A stretch of DNA of 64,000 nucleotides from the NCBI GenBank assembly GCA_022925895.1, contig JAKSYS010000282.1:1-64000 (forward strand). Direction: 5' to 3'. The notes beneath the pieces were generated by a model, which searched no databases, was not told the origin of the DNA, and was given only the letters and a program-made list of their open reading frames with translations. The translations under genes were made by a program, and so were the position numbers. This document shows positions 1 through 11,433 of this stretch, piece by piece (the first letter of the stretch is position 1; every line of letters starts with the position of its first letter). The stretch comes from Fragilaria crotonensis (Eukaryota; Bacillariophyta; Fragilariophyceae; Fragilariales; Fragilariaceae).

Positions 1-737
1 ACTTGAAACGAGCTTGCCGGAGAAAAGTGCGTTAGAGGTAAGTCTTATTATTGGGCTCATAACCAGTCGAAGTACACGGCGTGATCAAGGCTGCGTACTA
101 GTTCGTAGAAATCCGGGTTGGTCAAACTTAGAGTTTTAATTCAGTGTTGTTTAACTTATGAGCTTATTTCTAGGTTTCACTTTGGAAGGAACCAATTCAA
201 TCCAGGTCGATTGAATCTTGCCGATCTACTTTCGCGAAGTTAGAGGGTTGTGGGAGTGAACATTCAAAGCCTTCATCCCACTGATAAGGGCATTGAAATG
301 TCAGCTCCAACTCCGCCGTCTGGCGAATTGACGATCACAACAACTGTTGCAACATGGCCAGACTTAGCCAACATGATGGGGACACATGTTGGAAATTAGT
401 TCAGCACATGAAGGGAAATTGCAGTTGAATTGCACTGGGTTAATGTGGACAAATTGGTGTTGTAGAAAAGGAGGTTATGAGGGCGGAAAGCAGTCCGGGA
501 CAACTGTAGTTTTCGTACTGGCGAATCGCCGTATACAGTTGGCGTGAGAAACTTCGTATCCAAAGCCGGATGGGACTCAGCTGGCGGGGACGAAAATTCA
601 ACGTCAATAACGGCACAATAACAGCTGTTAGCTGCTGTACCTTGACTCTCCGTCCTTGAGACTGGTAGTGTTGTGTTTTTTGGGGGAAAAATGAATTTTG
701 AACAGGAGTTTAAGAAAATCCCGCAGTTTTAAGTATT
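1..737. other. No confident gene; possible retroelement scrap
   Basis: No frame holds up. On the plus strand near 186-235 a short frame reads like the 'ADLLSR' end of a retroelement RNase H/connection region, and a 33-codon frame starts at 298, but neither has supporting context. I treat the block as non-coding or decayed transposon sequence. Confidence 0.3.
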
Positions 738-2330
738 TTGTTTAGATCATTTTTCCCGAATTCCCCCCACAACGAAAACAAAGCAATTGCGTTGATTGGA
801 TCTGGAGAGATACGAAACTCAACCATGGTGGTGCTCAAAGTTAACCGCTCGCGTCTTTGGTGCCGCGCCGAGCAAGTGGCAACCCTTGACAATTTTGCTT
901 CGACATCCGATGGTTCTTCCACTGGCATTCCGCGGCGCTCGAAAAGTTTGGCCAAATCGTGTGAATGGGTCTGTCTTTATCCATGGTTCTCCCGGTGCCG
1001 ACAGTGGCGTGCGTCTCAAATTCTTCGCTCCGTCGGGATCGAGCTATCGCTTTGCGCGCATGCTGCCATGGGAGCATCGTATGCGATACATAAGAGTGAA
1101 ATTCTTCAACGCCGGCTACCATTTCGTTTCAAACATCTGACGACAGCCATCAGACGGCACACGTCGATGGAGACCAAGTCCTTTTGGACCTTCGAGACGT
1201 CACCTACGAGGAATCGTATCTCCCTTGGTTAATGCGGACTCTCTCCTGGATCAAGTTGGTGTTGAAATGATCCACGTTCTCAGCTTGCCAATTAACCTCG
1301 CAATCGCCGGTCGGCCTAAGTCTGCGATTCAACTCCACTCCAAGTATTGCAAAGTGGTGAAAAACCCGTACGCGCCCAAACTCTTCCAAAACAACTGCAT
1401 GTTCGCGGGAGAAACATCAGGTCTCTACCTATATTCTCCTGTCGGTTCCAATTGGTCTGCCGACGTGGATGAATTGGGCAGATACGAATGTCGCCAATTC
1501 CCCGAAAATCTGGATATCCGGAGGATCCGGCGACAGAATTGCCGCTGCCGCGCTGGCGGTGTACTTGTCACGGCGCCACCATCTCGCGCCCACAAGGCCG
1601 GACGATGGCGTGTGGAAGTTTCGACAGGAACTGCCATGGCACGCCCATCGATTATTACGATTCAGAATATTGATGACGATAAGGAGAACAATACGGTGTC
1701 GTTGCAATGTGGAGCAGAGTCGAAATCGATTCTGAAGAAGAAATGCAGGTTTAGTTCTTGGTTATCTTCCCATGCGAATCTTGGAGCGAACCTCTGTTCG
1801 TCCCCACAATCTACTAACGATTAGACGTAGCTACAATGGCTTTCCACAATTTGACACTTGGCAAAGATCTGTTCGGTACTTCCCGACGTTTGATTCAGTA
1901 AACTCTCCCAACGTCGATCTTCCGGTGGCGCTGGAACGGGCCGGGCCAACGTCGTTACGACAGTCGCCGACGTGGTAAAGGCTGCCACGGCTGGCAATTT
2001 CGGTCTCCACGTGTCAGGGCAACGTTTGTTGCAAATGAGCCAACAGTGCAGCGGCAAACCCCTGATCGTGATAGTACGTTGCTCCTCAGGTTGAACGAAC
2101 CGGAACCATATCACGGCCGGCATTGCTGACAATCAATTCAAGCGCGCAGCTTCTTCGAGCCGTTCTTGCTCTCGACGAACCATTGACAAGGGCGATTGTC
2201 GTCTGAAGTATGCGTTGTCCAGCATAGACACGCCTTCGAGCAAAACGTCATTTTGGTTGGTGGTTGTGAGTGCACCACGTTTGGTGGGTTCTCCTTTTGG
2301 ATCGGTACATATCAGACAGATGCCTCCCAT
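738..2330 (+). pseudogene. Degenerate coding-like region, family unknown
   Basis: I do not recognise this. Protein-like segments appear in successive plus-strand frames: an acidic stretch with DGDQVLLDLRDVTYEE near 1166-1215, a Gly/Ala-rich stretch with GGSGDRIAAAALAVYL near 1520-1570, HGTPIDYYDSEY near 1638-1673, and SGGAGTGRANVV plus VSGQRLLQMS near 1920-2040. No single frame joins them, and there are no obvious introns at the breaks. This looks like a gene broken by several indels, either truly decayed or damaged by consensus errors. Minus-strand frames over 1821-2330 also look partly protein-like, so even the strand is uncertain. Confidence 0.25.
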
Positions 2331-3712
2331 GTTATGATTATAGGAGGAACCACCGAGTTGTCGTTCTTGTGTCTGTGTCGCACGGATAGCCGATTGTCTC
2401 GAGTTTCAAGACGATGGAATAGGAAGCTTTATGGGTCGAGTGGACTGTCAACGATGATAGCGAGATTGATGTAAATACTAATGAGAACCCAGGTCAAGGT
2501 TGTTGTCAACACTCGGTGCTCTGTGAATGAATGAAGGCAAAATGAAGCAGGGATGTTATACTTGGGCTTGCGGCACACGTACATGCATGTCGTGCAGCAT
2601 ACCTTTACAGAGCTTATAGTCTTCTACCGTAGACCTACTTGACGCATTGCTTTCAACAACTGGTGTATGAAATAAAGGTACAAGTACGTTGTACTGTACC
2701 AGCACGTACCATAGTATCACAGTACTGAGTACGAGAACATAGGTAGTAGTACAGCAGCTGTGTTTGTATGGGTACAGATAGTACAGTAGTTTTGCCGTCT
2801 TACCGTCATCCGCGATCAATCGTACTGGTACTGGAGCACAGCACAAGTAAATAACCTACAAACTCCTTATTCCTTGCATTACCTATACAGAGATACAAAT
2901 AGTCCTCGAGACTCGAGACCCGAGACCCGAGTGCTCTAATGAAGGGCGAGCGACTCCAGACTCCAGAGGGATGGTAATTTCGTATGTTAGGTGTATAATG
3001 TGTGATGCACGGACGTCGAGAATGAGGGCAACGCGCAACCAAATTGGAATATCATTCTGGTAGTGATCAGTCGGAAAGTTAGAGGCCCTACTGGACCCTA
3101 CTCTAGCTAGAGGTCTTGTAGTAGTGGGCCACAATCCACAATCCCAATCAACACAGTTATTACGGCAGATATTTTACTTTCATGAGACCCAAGAGGTACT
3201 GTGCGATACCTTTTCAGCAGCAGCAATCTTCTCATCCATTGCGAAGGATTTCCTTCCGCAAGTTTGTTATTTCTGGAATCTTCAAGTATACACAATTAAA
3301 GCTAAAACATGAAATCATCCCTGGCGAACTGTGAGTTCGACCAAAGTTTACGAGAAAGGACATCACAACTTTGTAGCCAGCCAATCCCAGACTACCCAGC
3401 ATGTAAGACGCAGTTTTACTTACTTGTAGACCGGCCATTACGATGAACGTCCCTCACAGCAAGAGTGTTTGCTTCGTCCATGTACATACTCGGAGCTAAT
3501 TCCTTCACCTCATCGAGGCAAACCAAAATTCAACAACAGTACCGGCAACAGTAAAAATTTGAGGATGTTGCGACAGTGAACGCAGCGGTGCTGGTGATAG
3601 TGGTGTTGGTAGTGACTATTATCTTTTGTGAGAGATGCAACGCTGCTTTCATTGACTCTTTTGGTTTAAAGCTATAATGGAACAAACGACTATACTCCAC
3701 GCATCGCAGCGT
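2331..3712. other. Intergenic, GTAC-rich
   Basis: No supported gene. Around 2680-2780 the DNA is rich in GTACTGTACC/AGTACTG words, and 2903-2935 holds a short CTCGAGACC-type direct repeat. The 60-70 codon frames at 3107-3438 lack family signatures. Confidence 0.5.
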
Positions 3713-4382
3713 CTAACTCCAAAATGGATCTTCTGTTTCTGACAGCCCTTCCATATTGGCCGAAGCAAAGTCGGGTGTGTTGGGGAGAAGCACATCCGCA
3801 AGATCGACCTCGATGCCACCCTTCTCTCGCCACTGCGCAATTTATGTGTTAGAATATGAGATAGTACATAAAGCATTTATTCTCGTCGAGAAACAACGTA
3901 CCTGTCCCTCAACATTGTAGAATAATCTTGATTTCGGTGTCATCACGTGCACCATAACGCTACCATAGTCTAGGACCATCCATCCAGAATCTGCGGTTCC
4001 TGCGGTTCTAATAATGCCAAACTTCTCTTCGACCTCTTCCATAATTGCTGCAACAATGGCTTGATTTTGCGGTCGAGAGTTACCGCTCAGAAATACCATG
4101 AAGGACGTCAGAGTCGAAATTTGGGCAACTTGGCAGACCAACAATATCTTCCTTTTCTTCCATCGCCCGCCTTGGCGATAGTTCGGACAAGATCCAAATC
4201 GTCGGTCAAATCCGGCATGTCGCCAACGACGCTAGCTGGTCCCTTTTCCATGAATTCGGTTTGTTGCTCGTGGCGCGCTTGTCATGCAATGCCATAACCT
4301 TCCGTTTTGGATAAGAGCATGATGGGACCCACGCAGTTGCAACCCCGAGGATCAGTGCGAGGAAGATTCTTAAAGGTGACAT
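3713..4382 (-). CDS. RSFS: Ribosomal silencing factor RsfS/Iojap-like, probably plastid
   Basis: RsfS/Iojap binds uL14 on the large ribosomal subunit and blocks subunit joining. The core is visible as TLTSFMVFLSGNSRPQ, then GWMVLDYGSVMVHVM and LFYNVEGQ, which match the family's S.TD.FVI..GNS / W.LLDYGDV.VH / FY.LE signatures. A 69 bp intron at 3833-3901 (GTACGT..GCAG) leads to a last exon ending LSETEDPFWS. The N-terminus (start at 4382) is a hydrophobic signal sequence with ATAW at the expected cleavage site, resembling the diatom ASAFAP-type plastid bipartite presequence with W in the +1 position. Between leader and core the frame shifts around 4240 and again around 4165, so either indels or unusual splicing interrupt it here. 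The start was chosen because it gives a clean signal peptide. Confidence 0.75.
3833..3901 (-). other. Intron in RsfS-like gene
   Basis: GT at the 3901 side and AG at the 3833 side. Removing it joins ..YNVEGQ to WREKGGIEVDLADVLLP, restoring a continuous family-like C-terminus. Confidence 0.75.
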
Positions 4383-4867
4383 GATAGAACTTTCTATTTC
4401 CTGAGTAAGTCCGAAAGAACTGTCGTATTCGGTTGTTGTTCGATGTGTGTGTGTGATGCAATGCATCATCAAATTGTCGATTGTTCTGCTGAAAGCATGA
4501 ATTCGGGCGGCGGACAGGTGTTTGTGTTGGTGGCTATCCTGATAGCAGATGGCAGTCACTGGTCTACCGGTACCGGTACCTGGTACCTGGTACGAGTAGT
4601 TGCGAATACATGAACTCGGAGTACAGTAGCCATGTCTGCGATCGGCTTAGTCCGACATTACCAACGATACTGGAGTACTACTCTTGAACTCCAGTACTGC
4701 ACTCTAGACTACTGAGTACTTGATACTTGATACAGTTCTAAAAGTACCGGTAGTCCCCAACTTCCGCTCGGATAAAAATGACCCAGTGGTGCAAGCCGAT
4801 ACCCAGCGACACCTCATAACTGTTAGCGCAGCGTTGCGTTTTCTTGTTTCCCTTTACTATATCGACA
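4383..4867. other. Divergent intergenic region with GTAC palindromes
   Basis: Lies between two divergent genes. At 4566-4595 a dense run of overlapping CCGGTACCGG / CCTGGTACC words occurs, followed by more AGTACT words at 4670-4735. No gene seen. Confidence 0.5.
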
Positions 4868-5627
4868 ATGAACAATAATAACAACAGCGACGATACCAAA
4901 AAGGGAGCATGCGGGTGGCATTTCATGGTCCTCATGAGCCGTCAGGGCAAGATTCGTTTGAGTGAATTCTTCTCGTCGTTCAGCGAAAGCGAGAGCGACG
5001 CATTCTACGTGACATTGCCGCGGACGTCTTGCCTCAGGCTCCTAAAATGTGCAATATTATTGAGAGGAACCTACAAGTTTGTCTACCGACGATATGCTTC
5101 TCTCTATTTTGTTGCCGGAGTTCCGCTGGAGATGAACGAGTTGCTGGTGTTGGAGCAGATTCACCTCTTTGTGGAAGCCTTGGACGGATACTTCAATTCA
5201 GGTGAGTGAAATACAAAATTAAATTTTGAAATACGGAAATACCATGCTCACCCCAATCCGACAGTTTGTGAACTCGACTTGGTCTTTTCCTACATAAGTC
5301 TCTCCTCATTTTATTCGAAAATGTTTATTGGTGGCATGGTTTGTGAATCCAGCAAGAGAAGTACTGAAGCAAATTGTCGAAGCAGAAGAGTTGGTGGAGG
5401 AAATGACCAAACCGGGTGAAGATACTGCTTCCCAGCTTGACGATGGCCTTTCTTTCCAAGAACAGTTTCAGTTGGGACGCAAGCGGTCGCCGAACCCAGG
5501 GAGGACCAGCCAGATAGGTTTGAGACGGTGCTACTTCCCTGTTTGATGTTGATGGTTTCGACAATCGGAAAATCAATGCAGATGCTGATATCTTCTGCAT
5601 CAATGCCAACCAAATACAAGGTGCCGT
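4868..5627 (+). CDS. AP1S: AP-1 clathrin adaptor sigma subunit, frame-broken
   Basis: The small chain of the AP-1 adaptor sorts cargo at the trans-Golgi/endosome. Matches: MVLMSRQGKIRLSEFFSS at the start, TYKFVYRRYASLYFVAG, ELLVLEQIHLFVEALDGY, then across an intron (5202-5264, GTGAGT..ACAG) VCELDLVFSY, IGGMVCESS and EVLKQIVEAEELVEEM. Between these blocks the frame repeatedly slips (near 5008, 5073, 5118, 5135, 5300 and 5360): the expected IAADVLPQAPKMCN motif, for example, is in another frame. A C-terminal tail rich in D/N continues to a stop at 5625-5627. With six or so slips in 760 bp this is the most damaged housekeeping gene in the window; a decayed duplicate is possible, as are consensus errors. 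Confidence 0.75.
5202..5264 (+). other. Intron in AP-1 sigma gene
   Basis: GTGAGT donor and CGACAG acceptor, 63 bp. Splicing joins GYFNS to VCELDLVF, the position expected in the family. Confidence 0.75.
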
Positions 5628-6035
5628 TTGAGCTCAGGGATGTGACATATACAACTATAGCAATAGCATCTCACTGAAATACGTCATTCTAGTTTAGCAT
5701 ACAACAGTCATGCCAAAATGGCGTTGGTACCGGTTGTATCATACCTTGGTGGCCGACGATCGTCGCCCTAACCCAAGTGGTGCTTGCCGACAGACATTTC
5801 CCGTCACGGAGAGGAGGACCCTTCGCTGTGTGCATTCACTGAACATAGCAAAATCTGTTGTTTGCTGCTAATGTAGTAGCCTTGAAAGCCAAAGGAGCTC
5901 GTTAACTTACGTTGGGCTATGATTCCCTGACTCGTCCGTGATGGCGGCCTCTCAATAGTTCCTTCATCGAGACTTGACTCCGAATGGTGCTTGTTGCGCC
6001 TCCAGATAACTCGGCGCACAGTACAGAGGACGTCC
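5628..6035. other. Intergenic, convergent gene ends
   Basis: Separates the 3' ends of the AP-1 sigma and DUF445 genes. No coding frame with family signal. Confidence 0.5.
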
Positions 6036-7313
6036 TTACATGCCTGCATCGATCTTTGCATCAACCGTTGAAGCGGAACCAGGAGATTTGTCCAGTCTCA
6101 AGCCCTGTTGAATCAACCCTGCCGCAAATCCGAGTGCAGCACCGGCTAATATCAAGGTAAGCTCATCTTCTTCAAAAATAGGATGCAAAACGCGTTCAAA
6201 CTGCGCACTCGTCATTTGCTCCATTTTCATCCTCAGCGACGATTCCAAGCCGAGAGCTTTGTTCATGTACTCATATAAAACTGGAACATGCAGAGGCAAC
6301 TTGGCGAGCGCTTCCCTTGTTGCCAAAGCAATCGCTTCGGGTTCAGGGGTGTAGTTCAAGACGCCGGTGCTGACTTTGGTCATAAAGGCACCAAAATGCG
6401 AACCAAAGAGAGCTGCGAACTTTGGATCCGACAAGATGCTCTGCCACAATTCATGCGCATTCAGAATTTTGTTGGCAAAGCTCGAAAACTCCTTGGCGAC
6501 TTCCGGTTGCCGACGTAGGAACTGCCCTTGCAGAATGAAAGGTCGAATTTTGTTGGATACACGGGTTCAAAGATCCACTTGAGCGCCAACCAATTCGTCG
6601 CTAGTCCTACGATGGCACCGCCAATCGACAGGGACCACGGATTCTCCCAAACCAAGGCAACAGCCATCTGAATCAACCCTAGCAGAAATCCGAACCAAAG
6701 TCCAGAATTAGTGAGAAAATCCAATTCTTTTTGCCCACATTTACGAAACAATTGTCCCAACAGAGTACGATCGGTCAGCATTTGATCCACGACGCACTTT
6801 TGGATGTCAAAAATAGAATCAATGTTCTTCTGCATAGCCTTGACCAAATTCTGAATGAAATCTCGATTGTACACTTGAAGTATCTCTTGCGACGATTGAG
6901 GCAAACCGCCATAGACAGCTTCTGGCAAGAAGGATACAAACGACGGCAATGGCAAGTCCTGCAGGACTTGTTGCACCACAAGCGGCACGCGTGGTGCGAG
7001 TAAGTTGGCTATTCTCGCTGGCGACAATCGAGCAAACACTTCCTTGACACTCAACAGTTGACTCGTCACCATATTTACCATGACGATGCTCATAGGGCGA
7101 GTTTTGCAAGGAACGATGCCTTGCCATCCCAAAAGGCCTAAGGGAATCTCAGGCCTTCGGTAAAGTGGGATACCCCAAAATTGAATGGGGTAAAAATCAT
7201 TTGCACAGCCATCAATTGGTGATCCATCCCACGAGCGCAGCAACGACCGGAATCATGAGATAGGTTCCAGGACGCGCTTTGAACTTGGCTACGGCTTTTG
7301 TAAATACATTCAT
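6036..7313 (-). CDS. DUF445-family membrane protein, frame-broken
   Basis: The start at 7313 reads MNVFTKAVAKFKARPGTY, then a first membrane segment with PVVAALVGWITN. The family hallmark follows: FYPIQFWGIPLYRRPE, PLGLLGWQGIVP, and later AGAALGFAAGLIQQ near the C-terminus. A second half (GLWFGFLLGLIQMAVALVW) repeats the membrane motif WSLSIGGAIVGLATNWLALK. This matches Pfam DUF445 (YheB-like) proteins, membrane proteins of uncertain function. The frame slips near 7212 (a G lost before ATGGC), near 7193 (one T short in a T run) and near 6550, between KF and PFILQG. The first two restore NWMAVQMIFYPI if corrected. Length (about 425 residues) fits the family. Confidence 0.7.
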
Positions 7314-8013
7314 TTTGCGCGGGTGATAACTTTCACTGTTTTTCGAGATAGAAAGCAGAGGATGAGCATCGCGGTGAGTTCGAATTGATTTTGGAGCGGC
7401 TTGTTGTTGATTGGGAGAGCGAGATCACGTGAAGGCAAAGGAGTCATAAAGGCATGGAGGGGTATTGTTGCAGATACCACAGAGCAAGGAATGCCCACAA
7501 TAGCTTCATCGTCAACCAAAGGCCGCTTTTCCGTGTGCAAATGTGATGGACAACCTGAGCTACCGATAGTCGGCACTCGGCACTCGGCACCTTGTGTGAA
7601 GTGCGAAGCATGAAATATGTACATGTACTTCCGTACATGCATCTTGTACGTAGCGTGTACGTTTAACCAGCTCGAATTGGGGTGGGGTATCTGCCCATGC
7701 GCTTTGAAGTTGGAATGTTGGAATCGCAAATCGCAATATCTATCCATATTCCATATATGCATATGCATACGTCGTATATAACTAAAACAACTTGACCAGG
7801 TATTCATACTTGTACTTTACTGGAGTACTGGTAACGAAATAACAACACCTCAATGCAGTACATTTTCAAACGTCAAATCACGGCCCCACCGTGCTTTTTG
7901 GACCCTCGGATCCACCATCGACGTTCACCACAAAACCAACGAACTTGACATCGTCCCTTCGAAATTGTCGCCTTCGCAGACTTCTTCCAAGTCACTCAAC
8001 ACATTAACACAAC
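7314..8013. other. Bidirectional promoter region
   Basis: 700 bp between divergent DUF445 and Nup88-like genes. Contains CGGCACTCGGCACTCGGCACC (7567-7590) and GTACATGTACTTCCGTACATG (7617-7640) short repeats. No gene seen. Confidence 0.45.
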
Positions 8014-10241
8014 ATGCCACGCTTTGGTTTGGATCAGTCACCTCGGGAAGTCGAAAGATACAACCCTGGTACAACTTCGTCGTTGCCGTCACCGTTGCTA
8101 ACCTGTTTGTCACCTGATGGCCGTTCCATCCACCTCCTTCACAACAATCGCATTGAAACGCATGCTTTGCCGCTCGCTGGAACATCAGAAGACGCAACAC
8201 GAGTCCCCGTCATTTCTACCAAACTTCCTCCTTATGTGGATCATGACGGCGTGGTGGAACTTGTCTGCGTCGAAGGAGATTCCATGCCACTTCCAGTAGT
8301 TCGGGAGGGTCATTCCAAGCTGTTGCTTCTACCGTTACTCTGCGTTTATACTCGGCATGCTGTTTTTCTTTTGAAAATCGGTTATAGCGACGATGCTGAT
8401 TCGGAGCGAGACGAAATTGAGGGCGAGATATTGGAACTGAAACAACCCTTTGAGGGTATCTCTACCCTCCAGCAATGTCATTCGAGGTTCGACCAGCACC
8501 ACATCGGCGCCTGGGATATGTTCCATTCGAACATCCTGGAAGTTTGGCAGCCTTGGTGTCTCATGGCGATGGGGAGGCGTGCCTTCTCTTGTATCATGCC
8601 AAATCGCAAGATGTGTCCGAACCACTCACGTTTCCAGCGTCAGAAGCAGTATTTGGGGAACCTGAATATACGGACTTTTGCTTTTGTCAATCAAACGCGC
8701 TGACCCTCCTCGTATCGCTGTCCATTCATCTCGTTAAATCGAACGGTGAAGTTTGGGGTGCATCGCCGATTCTCTTTGACGGGTGTATGGTCCCAACTGA
8801 CTCCTTTGAGAAAGCATATTCGTTGCTGGAGGAATATTCTCTTGAACTTGACGATGCAAAGAAGCGACAGTGCCGTGCCGCGATGTATTTTCTAAATGAA
8901 TCTTTTGTTGAACAGGCTGATGATTACATGGTGGCGCGATTGCATAGTGGAAACCCCAATAGATCAACGCTTTGGCCAGTTCAATTGCAGGGTCCACTAC
9001 TGGAGGGTGGAGAAATGTCTTCCGTCGCAACGTTGGAACCCTTCCTTGCCCGCAATTTGGTGGGGTTCGCCATGGCAGGCGCTGGAGGAGTCAACTCTGT
9101 CACAGCGCCGACCATGCTCCTGCCGCTATTTGCCCTTGAGAGTCGCAACTATGCTCCACCATGCATAAAAGTGGTCGAGCAGATTCCGGATTTGGCTTGC
9201 ACTGCGTTGGTTCGAGATCCAGTTTTGGATACCGTAATTCATTGTATCACGGACCGGGGCGTCGCGACTTTGACCAGTCATGCACTTCGCCATTTTTCAG
9301 AGTCGCTTGAGGACCCAGCGGTGCCACCGCCGCAAGCGACGAAGGGATGGATGACCGTTGAGTTAACCGATGACGTTGGCATACAGGGCGCCGTCGTTAG
9401 CGGTGACGCACATTTGGGGCATGTTTTGGTGGTTTACATGTCCACAGGTCATTTGTCAGCGATAAACCTGACAGAAACAAGAATTCGATTCGAAGATTTG
9501 CTCCAATCCCCACCAACCACCAATCCGCCCAAAAAGGATGAAGCGTTACAGACCATGGAGGCTACGCCCGCCTTTCACGAACAGTTGGGACTTATTGTAG
9601 ACAAGATCGAAGCCGGTCTACTGGGTATGTCGAAAATGGTCGGGAGTGCAACGCATCCCAGAGATTTGGATGCTGGTCTCTTGGCATCTGCGCTGTCGGT
9701 GCGCCAGAGATGTGAACAGGACTTGATTGTTCACCTGAAGTACCTTCGACGAATGAGTGCCATTAGGAAGTCAGAGCTCAAGAATGTCCTGAAATTGCAG
9801 GCCGCGCAACTACAGGCTATTCAAGAATCCCTGAAGGTGGCGAAGTCGAAGCGAAATGCAATTCGGGAAAGAATGGTGCTGAGCGAAGCTAAATCTCGCC
9901 AATTGGCCGCGCGTTGCTCGTCTGTCCTACAAGACAGTATTGACCTTCGTCCAGCCTTGACTCAGGCTGATATGCAATACTTCGCCTCGCTTTATCGAAT
10001 GAAAGCTCAGTGTGACGAATGGGAAAGCAAGGTGGGTCAGCTATCTCACGATGCACACGCGTTGGACGCTGCGGCTGCGTACGATCATGTTGAGTTGGAA
10101 CCCAATCAGGCGCGAAACATACGGACACTACTACGAGGTCAAATGGATTTGATCGCACAAGCCAACGAAAGAGTCCGGGCAACACAAGATTTGCTGGGTG
10201 AACTTGGGCAGCAATCTGGCGTTGCTGGTGGAGGGGAATAG
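8014..10241 (+). CDS. NUP88: Nup88-like nucleoporin
   Basis: About 740 residues: a long beta-rich N-terminal part with repeated hydrophobic strands (probable propeller: LLTCLSPDGRSIHLL, LLLLPLLCVYTRHAVFLL, LGHVLVVYMSTGHLSAI) followed by a C-terminal coiled coil (LKLQAAQLQAIQESLK, RNAIRERMVLSEAKSRQLAA). Propeller plus C-terminal coiled coil is the Nup88/Nup82 plan; those proteins anchor the Nup214 complex on the cytoplasmic face of the nuclear pore. The reading frame shifts once near 8470-8475: the upstream frame runs to FEGIS and the downstream frame resumes at AMSFEVRPAPH. The rest (8475-10241) is uninterrupted. The assignment rests on architecture, not on a diagnostic motif. Confidence 0.55.
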
Positions 10242-10731
10242 TAGGACAAAGCTCCAGCGCTGAGAATCTTAATCATTCTAGGCTAGTGATCAGCTGTCAT
10301 GAGGCACCTGTTGCTACGTCGAGCAGGCGAAACGATCCTAATGTCCATCGCTCAGAAGCGAGTAGGTGAACTCCGATTGCATGCACCGTCACCGTGTAGC
10401 TTTGGTCGAATACGGATATGGCATATGCACCGCAAACCTTAGCTCTCCTAATCGGGCATACTACAGTACCTGATAGCTATCGTAGCAAATATCGGTTAGA
10501 GAATAACAAGCAACGTAAAGCGCTGAGATGACAGCGGACGACCCGCAAATGAAGGTTTTTGCGTTAAATGCGGGTACTATAACTCCGATCACTTCCGCTG
10601 CCGCTCGAATACGCGCTTTGCCTTCATGTGTAGTGTGCTGTTCGTTGCCATTCGGTGGTGGTGTATAAAATCACCATGGTTTAGGACATCAATCTAGTTT
10701 TGCCGTGTCGAGGATTCGCAACTTGGCGAGG
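10242..10731. other. Intergenic
   Basis: No coding frame found. Contains a possible TATA-like GTATAAAAT at 10662-10670 ahead of the next coding-like stretch. Confidence 0.4.
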
Positions 10732-11433
10732 ATGCTGAAGCTTGACGTTCAGAACGCGGATCGTTATCTTGGGATGGATTATGAAATCCAACTCGTCCGA
10801 CACGATACCTTCATGCGCGGTTTGTTGTTCTCCTCATCAATTGTGCAAGACTGTAACAGCATGACATAATTTGGACGTACGATTCTAGAGAACGTCCATG
10901 TCCAAACGACATTTTCCTGCCATTAGTTGGCAGCAATGCAATCCGAGTGAACGTTACTGGAGAGTTGGACAAGGGTGCACCCTAGGCGCATTGCAGGCCC
11001 GGACGCTGATAACATTGCAATCTCAAGGTTGTTCTGTGATCGGTGTCCCACAACCCATTGCTGCTCTAGGACGATGATATACACGTCTTCCGAACTAGAC
11101 CATCTCGCTCATATCTCCAGATCAAAATGCAGTTCTGATGGCAAGGGCAATTTACTGCTTAAAGGACGCCTTCTACCAGTTCTTGCGCAGCACTGTAGCG
11201 TGGATTATCGCTCGGACGAAAAGCTACGCACCGCATACAACCAAGATTTCAAGGAGAATCTCATCATTGATATGGAATCTTACATGCATCTTTGCTACGA
11301 TATGCGAGGAACACACCTACAAAGACTTTCCAAACCACTTCTCAACCGACCACTGGTGGATCAAATTCAACTGGCCATACATCATTCTTGCCTCCAAAAC
11401 GAACGGGTAGGTTTTCCTCAGAGATGTGCTTGA
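10732..11433 (+). pseudogene. Unassigned coding stretch with frame breaks
   Basis: Not recognised. Good protein-like segments occur in order on the plus strand but in different frames: MLKLDVQNADRYLGMDYEIQ (10732-10791, stop at 10864), then NAIRVNVTGELDKGAP near 10940, GALQARTLITLQSQ and SVIGVPQPIAALGR near 10985-11075, then KGNLLLKGRLLPVLAQH and YNQDFKENLIIDMESYM up to about 11290. Three or more slips are needed to link them. It converges with, and slightly overlaps, the SEC14-like gene. A degenerate gene or one damaged by consensus indels; possible function unknown. Confidence 0.35.

Noticed and set aside
186-236. Retroelement RNase H end (ADLLSR-like)
   Set aside because: Too short and isolated; no neighbouring RT, integrase or LTR.
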